Source of the DNA: an uncultured Clostridia bacterium
Lineage (GTDB): Bacteria > Bacillota > Clostridia > Monoglobales > Monoglobaceae
Reading direction: 5' to 3'
DNA: 64,000 nt
Assembly (NCBI GenBank): GCA_947625905.1
Contig: CANQQJ010000010.1
Coordinates: 1-64,000, forward strand
Shown here: positions 54,858-62,788 of the stretch, piece after piece
How the letters are laid out: every line of letters starts with the position of its first letter
Numbering within the stretch: the first letter of the stretch is position 1
Program-made: the position numbers and the translations under genes
Notes under the pieces: model-generated
The model's database searches: none
What the model saw: only the letters and a program-made list of their open reading frames with translations
Told to the model about the DNA's origin: nothing

Positions 54858-55665
54858 TATACTTCGCGGCCAGTTCCTCTATCTCACCGTTTTCTTTCAT
54901 CTCGGCAAGCGTGGCGTTGATCGTCTCGAGCAGCTCGGAATTACCTTTCTTAACGGCGATCGCGTATTCCTCGGCGGCGAAAGCTTCCTCATCCTCAACA
55001 ACTTTGAGGCCGGTGCTCTCGGCAAGCTTTATACCGGTATATGAGTCAATAACAACCGCGTCCAGTCTGCCGTTCTTAACATCCTGAACAACATCAATGC
55101 CTCTGTTGGCGCGAACGATATTCGCCTCGTCAAGCGCGAGATCCTCAGTTACGATCGTATCGGCAGTGTATCCGATAACAACGCCGACTTTTTTGTCGTT
55201 TTTAAGATCCTCGGCGGAAGCGATATCGCTGTCCTGGGGAACAACGATAACCTGCTCGGCCACATAATAGGGGTCCGAAAAGTCAACGTTATTCTTTCTC
55301 TCTTCTGTGATGGTCATGCCGGCGATACCCATGTCAACCTTACCTGTTGAAACAGCGGCTATGATTCCATCAAACTCCATATCGGACACTTTGAGGGTTT
55401 TGCCCGCCTTTTCGGCGATTTTCTGCGCTATTGCAACGTCAATGCCGTCATACTCGCCCACAAGACCGTTCGAGGTTGTGAATTCAAACGGAGGGAAGGC
55501 CGCGTTTGTGGCCATGATCAGTTCTCCGCCCGTCTCGGTGTCGGCAGCCTTGTCTGCGTCGTTAGTTGTGGTGCTTGTCGAGCTTGTTCCGCCGCAGGCC
55601 GCCAAAAGGCACACGCACAGTGACAGCGCAAGAACCAGCGCCAATGCTTTTTTCCAATTTTTCAT
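54835..55665 (-). CDS. amino-acid ABC transporter, substrate-binding lipoprotein
   Basis: 276 residues. Lipobox LAAC with Cys24, then a Ser/Thr linker. ATNAAFPPFEFTTSNGLVGEYDGIDVAIAQKIAEKAG, IIAAVSTGKVDMGIAGMTITEERKNNVDFSDPYYVAEQVIVV and VGVVIGYTADTIV are the SBP_bac_3 (polar amino acid) signatures. AAGGAG precedes the ATG. Third gene of the set permease-ATPase-binding protein. The Asp/Glu-lined pocket cannot be mapped well enough to name the amino acid. Confidence 0.93.
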   Translation of the reverse strand: MKNWKKALALVLALSLCVCLLAACGGTSSTSTTTNDADKAADTETGGELIMATNAAFPPFEFTTSNGLVGEYDGIDVAIAQKIAEKAGKTLKVSDMEFDGIIAAVSTGKVDMGIAGMTITEERKNNVDFSDPYYVAEQVIVVPQDSDIASAEDLKNDKKVGVVIGYTADTIVTEDLALDEANIVRANRGIDVVQDVKNGRLDAVVIDSYTGIKLAESTGLKVVEDEEAFAAEEYAIAVKKGNSELLETINATLAEMKENGEIEELAAKYNDTAVEE

Positions 55666-55698
55666 GTAGATCTCTCCTTTTAAAATTTTTATATTTTT

Positions 55699-56427
55699 TT
55701 ATAATATTTTGCTTAAAAATGACTTCGTTCTCGGATTTTGCGGCGTATCAAAAATCTCGGAAGGCGTTCCCTGCTCGTAAACAATTCCCTCATCCATAAA
55801 GAATACTCGGGAAGCAATTTCCCTCGCAAATCCCATTTCGTGGGTAACAACGACCATCGTCATTCCCTCGTCCGCCAATTTTTTCATAACATCCAGAACC
55901 TCTCCGACCATCTCCGGATCGAGAGCCGAAGTCGGTTCGTCAAACAGCATGATCTCGGGATCCATCGCAAGGGCTCTCGCGATTGCAATTCTCTGCTGCT
56001 GGCCGCCGGAAAGCTGCCCGGGATATGCGTCCGCCTTTTCTTCAAGTCCGACAGTCTTAAGAAGCTCCATCGCCCTGCGTTTCGCTGAATCCTTATTCTG
56101 CTTTTTCACATTGAGAGGCGCAAGAGTTATGTTTTCAAGCACAGTCAGGTGTGGAAATAGATTAAACTGCTGGAAAACCATTCCCATTTTTTCGCGCACA
56201 TGATTTATATTGCATTTCTTATCACAAATGTCCTCGCCGTCAATGTAAATATGACCGTCGGTCGGTTCTTCGAGACGGTTTATACAGCGCAAAAATGTTG
56301 ATTTACCGCTGCCCGAGGGACCTATAACAACAATTTTTTCGCCCTTTTCAATACTTTCGGTAATATTTTTTAGGACAACATGATCACCGAAACTTTTCTT
56401 TAAATTCTTAACTTCGATCATAGACAT
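55699..56427 (-). CDS. amino-acid ABC transporter ATPase (GlnQ type)
   Basis: 242 residues. Walker [25 protein letters not shown]-loop [16 protein letters not shown], signature [15 protein letters not shown], Walker [16 protein letters not shown] and H-loop [13 protein letters not shown] are all intact. GGAGGG lies 7 bases before the ATG. It is 12 bases after the permease gene. Confidence 0.96.
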   Translation of the reverse strand: MSMIEVKNLKKSFGDHVVLKNITESIEKGEKIVVIGPSGSGKSTFLRCINRLEEPTDGHIYIDGEDICDKKCNINHVREKMGMVFQQFNLFPHLTVLENITLAPLNVKKQNKDSAKRRAMELLKTVGLEEKADAYPGQLSGGQQQRIAIARALAMDPEIMLFDEPTSALDPEMVGEVLDVMKKLADEGMTMVVVTHEMGFAREIASRVFFMDEGIVYEQGTPSEIFDTPQNPRTKSFLSKIL

Positions 56428-56439
56428 ATATAATCCCTC

Positions 56440-57132
56440 CTAACGTCTGTCGTCGCTTGCGCGAAGTCTCTTTTCCAATCTCGATAAAAGCAAGGAGAAG
56501 ATTTTGATAACAACATAGTATATTATCGCGCAGGACAGCAGCGGCCATAAGAAATCATAAGTAAGAGTCTGAACTTTTTTGGCGGCTCCCAACAGATCAA
56601 TATTGTTAATCATACCGATAACAGCTGTCTCTTTGATAAGCACGATAAACTCGTTAACAAGCGCCGGGAGAATATTTTTAAGCGTCTGGGGCATTATGAT
56701 AAGTCTCATTGTCTGCGCCTGAGTTAAACCAAGCGAGCGTCCCGCCTCGGTCTGTCCTTTGTTTATCGAAAGAATGCCGCCGCGCACGATTTCAGCTATA
56801 TACGCACCGCTGTTTATGCTGAACGCAATAACACCTACAAACCATGCGGGTATGCTCCTGGCACCCGCGAGAATAACAAAATAGAATATGAGCACCTGGA
56901 CCATGGTAGGCGTGCCTCTGATAACATCAATATAAAGTCCCGCTATCCAATTTAAAATCTTGGATTTTGAAAGTCTGCCAAGCGCGGCCAAAATACCCAG
57001 TATAAGGCCGAACAATACGGCAAACAGCGAGATCAACAGAGTGTAACCTAAACCGCGAACAAATAACACCCATCTGTCGTCATAAATAAATGTGGCGTAC
57101 AAGCCGTCAAGCATCGGCTGAAAGAATTGCAT
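56440..57132 (-). CDS. amino-acid ABC transporter permease
   Basis: 230 residues, His/Glu/Gln/Arg/opine TM family, five or so membrane spans. GLGYTLLISLFAVLFGLILGILAAL at the N-terminus and the EAA-type loop SLGLTQAQTMRLIIMPQTLKNILPAL (about residues 135-160) are characteristic; RGTPTMVQVLIFYF is the other family motif. First gene of the importer. Confidence 0.95.
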   Translation of the reverse strand: MQFFQPMLDGLYATFIYDDRWVLFVRGLGYTLLISLFAVLFGLILGILAALGRLSKSKILNWIAGLYIDVIRGTPTMVQVLIFYFVILAGARSIPAWFVGVIAFSINSGAYIAEIVRGGILSINKGQTEAGRSLGLTQAQTMRLIIMPQTLKNILPALVNEFIVLIKETAVIGMINNIDLLGAAKKVQTLTYDFLWPLLSCAIIYYVVIKIFSLLLSRLEKRLRASDDRR

Positions 57133-57173
57133 GAATCAAATCACCGTCCTTAATGTAAATGTATATCAAGAAT

Positions 57174-57202
57174 ATAATAACAGATTTTCCAATAAATTTC
57201 AA
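57174..57202 (-). promoter_or_regulatory. promoter of the amino-acid importer operon
   Basis: On the minus strand TTGAAA (57197-57202) and TATTAT (57174-57179) are 17 bp apart, about 42 bases before the permease start. The rest of the 57133-57279 gap is AT-rich and carries the terminator of the next gene. Confidence 0.55.
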
Positions 57203-57257
57203 GACTTTTGTTAACAATTTGTTAAAAATATTATTTCAATACGGTAACTGTACAAAT

Positions 57258-57281
57258 AAAAAGAGGGCAAAGCCCTCTTTT
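57258..57281 (-). terminator. terminator of the 57280-58302 gene
   Basis: AAAAGAGGGC/GCCCTCTTTT perfect 10-bp stem with a three-base loop, directly at the stop codon, ending in T-rich sequence on both strands. Confidence 0.8.
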
Positions 57282-58302
57282 ACATAATTTTTTTGTTTCT
57301 CAAAGCTATTTCTTCGGCATGTTTCGCCTTGAGTTTGGCGATTTCAAGAGCTCTTGCTCTCTTTTCTGCATCGCTTAATACAGCGGATGAGGTCGGATGC
57401 GACTTGTGAGATACCGGCGAATTTTTGGAACTCTTTTTTCTGCGCATAGCTTTGTTTTCGCTGTCGGCCATTCTGTTTGCGACAAGCTCGGCATGATCGC
57501 GCTTGTTTATTGCAAGTTCAAGATTGGTAAGCTTTTTTGACGACACTTCGGTTGTGTTGACAGCCTTGGCTTTATCTGCCTTCTTGCGCAATTTTGACTC
57601 AGCTTTACGAGCCTTTTTCAAAGAAACCGGCTCGCTTATCGTGGCGTATTTTTTCTTTTTAAGAGGCACGTTTGAACGGAAAATCGCCTCGGTACTGTCA
57701 TCCTTATTAAATGTGCGCAGGAAGTTTTTGGGGTTGAGAGCGCAGCTCGCAGCTCTGAAAAATCTTCCGTCAGCGATACGATACCCGGGAAGTTTTGCGT
57801 ATGTATAAATAAATAAAGCCGCAGCAGCAAACAGAACGACCGGGAGCCAAATCAAAAAGTGGTTCGGCATAAAAGTGAGTATACCGTCAATTTCGCCGTC
57901 GCTTCTCCATTCATGTATCGACACGGTCAAAAGAACGGAATACACAATGCTGCACAATGTTCCGATAAGCGATACAAAAAAATTAACCACCTGCACCATG
58001 CGATATGTAAACAAAGAAAGTCCCAAAGAAATAACTCCGAGCATAAGTATAACCGCCGCAAACACGATCATGATAAGAGCGGTATTGCTCAGAGGTATAG
58101 CGAAATAATCAAAAAATTTCGCAAAATTTCCGAACGCAAATGATGAAATACTGAATTTCTCGGTGACGTCGCGAAGTTCCTCAGCCTTGACCGAGAGTGC
58201 CGGCAGCCGCTGCGCGGCGAACAACAGCAAAAGCGACAGGACCGCAAAAAATCTGAATCCTATATTTTGCAAAACCTTGATATATATTTTTTCGGATTTC
58301 AT
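57280..58302 (-). CDS. four-span membrane protein with a long basic C-terminal tail (unknown)
   Basis: 340 residues. Four predicted membrane spans (about 15-32, 72-95, 100-125, 150-170). Residues about 175-340 are strongly basic and helical (KKARKAESKLRKKADKAKA, RRKKSSKNS, LEIAKLKAKHAEEIALRNKK) and probably cytoplasmic. I do not recognise a family. GGAGG lies 7 bases before the ATG, and a consensus promoter sits 30 bases further up. Next to an O-antigen-ligase-like gene and a single-span protein with an acidic segment, so an envelope role is possible but not shown. Confidence 0.6.
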   Translation of the reverse strand: MKSEKIYIKVLQNIGFRFFAVLSLLLLFAAQRLPALSVKAEELRDVTEKFSISSFAFGNFAKFFDYFAIPLSNTALIMIVFAAVILMLGVISLGLSLFTYRMVQVVNFFVSLIGTLCSIVYSVLLTVSIHEWRSDGEIDGILTFMPNHFLIWLPVVLFAAAALFIYTYAKLPGYRIADGRFFRAASCALNPKNFLRTFNKDDSTEAIFRSNVPLKKKKYATISEPVSLKKARKAESKLRKKADKAKAVNTTEVSSKKLTNLELAINKRDHAELVANRMADSENKAMRRKKSSKNSPVSHKSHPTSSAVLSDAEKRARALEIAKLKAKHAEEIALRNKKIM

Positions 58303-58332
58303 CTGACAGCCTCCAAATCAGTTATTAACATT

Positions 58333-58361
58333 ATTATAATAAAAACAAAGCGTTTCGTCAA
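58333..58361 (-). promoter_or_regulatory. sigma-A promoter of the four-span membrane protein gene
   Basis: On the minus strand TTGACG (58356-58361) and TATAAT (58333-58338) are 17 bp apart, about 31 bases before the ATG. Confidence 0.8.
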
Positions 58362-58395
58362 TACAAATTTAAAAATTAACTCATATTGCCTCGAA

Positions 58396-59820
58396 TCAGT
58401 CGAGTATTCCGAATTTGATGATCCTGCCCGAGCGCAAAAGGCCAAGCATTGACCAGTACATAATCAAAACGCGCGGCTCAAAAAGCGAGGATTCGAGCAT
58501 TGAGGAAATGGATATGCCCAAAAGCGCCGCAAGACCCGCAGCAAAAACCAGCTTTTGTCTGGGTGTCGCTCTGAACATACAAGTTATTGACGAGTGGGCT
58601 ATTCTTAAAATATAATACATGAAACCTATCATAAATATCGCACCGACGTTAACAAGTATATTAAAATATATAGGGCTTATTGTGAAATTGGGAAGATTGA
58701 TAAGAGAATGTCTGTCTCCGTAGTGAAGTGCGGAAATGTTATACATATTAACAAAGTTGTCAGTGTTGACACCGAATCCGTTGCGCCAGAATCCGCGAAA
58801 AGCATTGATAATATTCTGAAAAAGATTGCCGTTTCCGCTCTCGCGCTGCCACATAAGTATAATATTATTTATCACTCTGTCGCTGAAAGTCGGAGCCAGC
58901 AGCAATATCATGGGAATATATCGTCTGTCGATCAGCACGATAACTATTATAAGCTCAATAAAGTATGCGATAAATGCGGCTTTTGACTGCGTGGCAGTTA
59001 TTACCCAAAATGACAATCCCATAGTCAGTACTGTATATATAATTCGCCTGAGCGCGGACTTAAGCGTGATCGGATATACAAAAGCGAACGGAAACAGCAG
59101 CACAAGTATTTCCGCGAACACTTCGGAATTGCCAAAAACTCCGTTGATAGCAGAGCCGAAATCTCCGGGAGTATTCGCCTGAACAATTCCGATGAAGCAC
59201 AGAGCGATCAACGCGATAAACAAAAACATCAAATGGTTTTCAAGATCGGTCTGTGTTCTTATCGCGAAGGAGATCAAAAAAAACAAATCAACGGCAAGAA
59301 GAAAATACGAAAGAGTCTTGCAGGCGGCTATCGGGATAGAAATGCTCATCATTGCTATGAACATCGTGATGACCAGATTGATAAGTATGAAAATAACGCC
59401 GGTTCTGTGAACAGCGTTGTGGCTTATATAAATCAATGCAATGCAGCCGAAAACCGGCACCATATAAAAATTGTCCCAAAACCTCGACGGAAACAGCAGA
59501 ACAAACAACATGAATATTCCGATGTAATAAGCGTGGAACCTTATTCTTGACTTCGGGATATAAAAAGCCAAATGTCTTATCGCATATGTGGTGTATCTGT
59601 AAAACGCACTGGCGTACCAAGCCTCTCCGACTTTTTTTGTGTTAAAAAATATTTCAAGATACTTATTGTTTAAAACGCTTTTTTCGACCCAACCGATAAA
59701 TTTATAAGTGTAGCTTGACAAAAAATCACTTTTAAGGCGCGGAACCATAACGCCGGTTATCCAAAGGATAATCTCGCACAAAAAACTGTTTTTATATGTG
59801 GCGATAAATGTGTCTTTCAT
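58396..59820 (-). CDS. O-antigen ligase/polymerase-like membrane protein
   Basis: 474 residues with about ten to twelve membrane spans and a larger extracellular loop (about residues 330-390). The FGNSEVFAEILVLLFPFAFVYP helix, the ITATQSKAAFIAYFIELIIVI stretch, and a loop with NGFGVNTDNFVNMYN and HSLINLPN resemble the Wzy_C/O-antigen ligase family (the loop with conserved His/Asn). Such proteins polymerise or ligate undecaprenyl-linked glycans outside the membrane. Start has GGGAGA upstream. uppP is in the same window but not adjacent. Family placement is by pattern only. Confidence 0.75.
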   Translation of the reverse strand: MKDTFIATYKNSFLCEIILWITGVMVPRLKSDFLSSYTYKFIGWVEKSVLNNKYLEIFFNTKKVGEAWYASAFYRYTTYAIRHLAFYIPKSRIRFHAYYIGIFMLFVLLFPSRFWDNFYMVPVFGCIALIYISHNAVHRTGVIFILINLVITMFIAMMSISIPIAACKTLSYFLLAVDLFFLISFAIRTQTDLENHLMFLFIALIALCFIGIVQANTPGDFGSAINGVFGNSEVFAEILVLLFPFAFVYPITLKSALRRIIYTVLTMGLSFWVITATQSKAAFIAYFIELIIVIVLIDRRYIPMILLLAPTFSDRVINNIILMWQRESGNGNLFQNIINAFRGFWRNGFGVNTDNFVNMYNISALHYGDRHSLINLPNFTISPIYFNILVNVGAIFMIGFMYYILRIAHSSITCMFRATPRQKLVFAAGLAALLGISISSMLESSLFEPRVLIMYWSMLGLLRSGRIIKFGILD

Positions 59821-59852
59821 ATGCTCTCCCGAAGATTGATAATTCTAACAAA

Positions 59853-60458
59853 CTACTGCATATCGCTTATATAAACGTCAAAAACAGTGTTTCCTATAAC
59901 AAGCTGCATGCTTTGTCCTATCAAATATACATTTTTATTGATCCTTATGCCGTGTTCGGCTTTCGCGGCATCGACAGCAGCGGTAAAAACCGCTTTTGCT
60001 CTTGTCGGCTCGGGCGTCGGACGAGGCGTTGGCGTATTTTTTTTTGACCTGCGCTCACTATCCTCGCTGTTTTCGGAATCTTCCGCATTTTCGTCGTCTG
60101 TGCTGTCTTCATCCGAATCTTCGGAAATCTCTTCATCATTCTCGTCCTCAGACACGGATTCGAGTGTTTCGGGAGCGGAGGGAATATATTCAAAAAGCGG
60201 CGTTACTTCAAAATCGGAGAGCTCGCCAACCTCGTCTCCGGTCGCCGCATCAATGCAAAGCTCGCCTTGATTGATCGTTTCAAAAAGCCGAATCGGAGCG
60301 CTCTCGCAAACATAGGTAAGCTTATATTCGCGATACTCGCTCTCGTCTCCGCTGCCCGATACGGACTTATATATCAGAGCCAAAATACTGAGCAGTATTA
60401 TCACTATCAGCAGCAAGTCGATTATATTCAGTTTCCAGATAATTTTTTTCTGAAGCAT
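59853..60458 (-). CDS. single-span protein of DUF4330 type with acidic insert
   Basis: 201 residues. WKLNIIDLLLIVIILLSILALIYK at the N-terminus is the membrane span with the NIIDLL motif seen in DUF4330 proteins; YKLTYVCESAPIRLFETINQGELCIDAATGDEVGELSDFEVTPL and INKNVYLIGQSMQLVIGNTVFDVYISDMQ give the small beta domain that continues after an insert. The insert (about residues 95-145) is Glu/Asp/Ser-rich (DENDEEISEDSDEDSTDDEN) and ends in a Pro/Thr run. Function unknown. The next gene downstream is the O-antigen-ligase-like protein, 32 bases away, so they are likely co-expressed. Confidence 0.65.
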   Translation of the reverse strand: MLQKKIIWKLNIIDLLLIVIILLSILALIYKSVSGSGDESEYREYKLTYVCESAPIRLFETINQGELCIDAATGDEVGELSDFEVTPLFEYIPSAPETLESVSEDENDEEISEDSDEDSTDDENAEDSENSEDSERRSKKNTPTPRPTPEPTRAKAVFTAAVDAAKAEHGIRINKNVYLIGQSMQLVIGNTVFDVYISDMQ

Positions 60459-60494
60459 TTATCCCACCCCGTTACAAAACAAATACCTAATTTT

Positions 60495-60523
60495 ATTATA
60501 TCATGAACAAATACAATTTGCAA
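60495..60523 (-). promoter_or_regulatory. sigma-A promoter of the DUF4330-type gene
   Basis: On the minus strand TTGCAA (60518-60523) and TATAAT (60495-60500) are 17 bp apart, about 36 bases before the ATG. Confidence 0.75.
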
Positions 60524-60530
60524 ATGTATT

Positions 60531-62729
60531 TTACTGACTGTTGTCATCAAAGCTTATTTGTTCAATACCCAGGTCGGATTCTCTCACAAGCGCTCCGACT
60601 GCCGGGTATGTGCGCGTTCTGAATCTGGACAGATTTATAATATCCGACTCGGCCGCGAGCGCGCATCGGCTGACAACACTGCCCTTTCTTGATGACATGA
60701 TATTTATGCCCTGCGTGGAACGGGTCGTTTTAAGAGGGATCTTATCCGTTTTAACAGCCAATGCACGGCCGCTGTCCGAAAATAAAACGATCTCGATATT
60801 TTCACCCTCGGGCACGAAAAACATTTGGACCAAAGGCGACTTGGCCGAAAAAGCTGCCGATAGCTTTTTCCGGTTTGTTTTGGTTTGATAAGCGGCAAGC
60901 GGCACCTTTGCGACCTTTCCGTTTTCAAAACAGAATATAAGCTCGCCCTTAAAGTCATCGGTAACAGCCATGCCCATAATTTTCTCTTTGTCGGTCAGCC
61001 CCAATAGGTTGGGAATAAAATCGCCGAGCAGACTGGCCTTGCTGTCCGGAATATCATACGCCTTCATTTTGTAGGCCGTTCCGCCTTCGGCGAAGAATAT
61101 GATCTCGCTGCTGTTTCTGGCCTCAACTTCCTGAACAAGCTCGTCGCCCTCCTTAACCTTCTGCTCGCCGCTTGTGCGCAAAGAGACAAGAGATATCTTT
61201 TTTAAGTATCCGTCGCGTGTCCTGAACAGCTTTAAACCGTAATCCGGAATAGTCTCATCCACCGTCGGCACTTTTATTTCATCGGCTGATATTATTTCGG
61301 TCTTGCGGTCGGAGCCGAATTTTTTTGCTACCTGTTTCAACTGCTTTTCGATCAACTTGTTTATTCTGCGTTTGCTTTCAACCGTTTTGCGGAGATCATC
61401 AAGCTCGTTTTTAAGGTTTTCTATCTCGGCTGTGCGTTTTAAAATATAGTCTTTATTAAGATTTCTAAGCTTTATTTCGGCCACGAACTCAGCCTGCGCG
61501 CGGGTTATGTTAAAACCTCTCATAAGATTCGGAACAACCATCGAATCGTCCTCGGTCTCGCGAACGATTTTGATCGCTTTATCAATGTCAAGCAAAATAA
61601 GGTTAAGGCCCTCAAGAAGATGCAGCTTAGCGCTCTTTTTGTCGATATCATAGCTGATCGCTCGCTTAACGCAGCTGCGGCGGAACCTGAGCCATTCGCA
61701 GAGAATATCATTCACGCCCAGCACCATAGGTGAGCCTTCTACCAGAATATTAAAGTTGCAGCCGAAACTGTCCTGAAGCGCGGTCATTTTATAGAGCTTC
61801 GCCATGAGAGCATCGGGGTCTGTGCCGCGCTTTAAATCTATCGTGATCTTGAGTCCCTTAAGATCTGTCTCATCGCGCACATCAGATATCTCTCTCGCTT
61901 TGCCCGACTTTACCAGATCAACAATTTTGTCAATAATGACTTCAACGGTCGTGCTGTAAGGTATCTCATATATATCAATGCAGTTCTGTTTTTTGTCGTA
62001 TTTATATTTTGCGCGGACCTTGATCGAACCTCTTCCCGTGCGGTATATCTCCTCAATTTCGGCTTTGCTGTAGAGCAATTGTCCTCCGGTAGGGAAGTCC
62101 GGAGCCGGCATGATCCCGGACAGATCAGCCTCGGGATCCTTCATTACCGCGATCGTGGCATCGCACAGCTCGCGAAGATTGAAGCAGCATATATTTGAGG
62201 CCATTCCGACCGCGATGCCTTGGTTAGGGTTAGCCAGAATGTTAGGAAATGTCGTCGGCAGGAGTGTCGGCTCTTTCATCGAACCGTCATAGTTGTCGAC
62301 AAAGTCGACCGTGTCCTTGTCGATCTCGCCAAACAGCTCGGTGCATACCGGGCACAGCTTGACCTCGGTGTATCTGGCCGCGGCGTATGCCATATCGCGC
62401 GAGTACACGCGGCCAAAATTTCCTTTTGACTTGACAAGAGGAAGAAGAAGAGCTCCGTTTCCGTCGGTCAGTCTGACAAGCGTCTCGTATATCGCTGCGT
62501 CGCCGTGAGGATTAAGGCGCATCGTCTGCCCTACAATATTCGCGGATTTTGTGAGCGAGCCGTTTATGAGCCCCATTTTGTACATGGTGTAAAGCAGCTT
62601 GCGGTGCGACGGCTTGAGTCCGTCGATCTCGGGTATTGCCCTGGAAATGATAACGCTCATGGCATAAGGCATATAATTGTTTTCCAGGGTATCGGTTATC
62701 TGTTGTTCTTGTATTATAGGTTTTTTCAT
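60531..62729 (-). CDS. parC: type IIA topoisomerase subunit A (ParC-like)
   Basis: 732 residues. The breakage-reunion subunit: YMPYAMSVIISRAIPEIDGLKPSHRKLLYTMY at the N-terminus, catalytic Tyr120 in AAARYTE (commonly AAMRYTE), coiled coil about 380-440, then the C-terminal beta-propeller with blades such as KKISLVSLRTSGEQ and NIMSSRKGSVVSRCALAA. No GyrA-box QRRGGKG, which fits topoisomerase IV rather than gyrase. The quinolone region reads HGDAAIYE: Ala78 where GyrA has Ser83 and Glu82 where it has Asp87. Ribosome site is weak (GAGAAATAATT). 59 bases downstream of parE. Confidence 0.93.
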   Translation of the reverse strand: MKKPIIQEQQITDTLENNYMPYAMSVIISRAIPEIDGLKPSHRKLLYTMYKMGLINGSLTKSANIVGQTMRLNPHGDAAIYETLVRLTDGNGALLLPLVKSKGNFGRVYSRDMAYAAARYTEVKLCPVCTELFGEIDKDTVDFVDNYDGSMKEPTLLPTTFPNILANPNQGIAVGMASNICCFNLRELCDATIAVMKDPEADLSGIMPAPDFPTGGQLLYSKAEIEEIYRTGRGSIKVRAKYKYDKKQNCIDIYEIPYSTTVEVIIDKIVDLVKSGKAREISDVRDETDLKGLKITIDLKRGTDPDALMAKLYKMTALQDSFGCNFNILVEGSPMVLGVNDILCEWLRFRRSCVKRAISYDIDKKSAKLHLLEGLNLILLDIDKAIKIVRETEDDSMVVPNLMRGFNITRAQAEFVAEIKLRNLNKDYILKRTAEIENLKNELDDLRKTVESKRRINKLIEKQLKQVAKKFGSDRKTEIISADEIKVPTVDETIPDYGLKLFRTRDGYLKKISLVSLRTSGEQKVKEGDELVQEVEARNSSEIIFFAEGGTAYKMKAYDIPDSKASLLGDFIPNLLGLTDKEKIMGMAVTDDFKGELIFCFENGKVAKVPLAAYQTKTNRKKLSAAFSAKSPLVQMFFVPEGENIEIVLFSDSGRALAVKTDKIPLKTTRSTQGINIMSSRKGSVVSRCALAAESDIINLSRFRTRTYPAVGALVRESDLGIEQISFDDNSQ

Positions 62730-62788
62730 AATTATTTCTCAATTCTTTATAGCATTTTATATTTACAACAAAATATTGTAACGTATGT

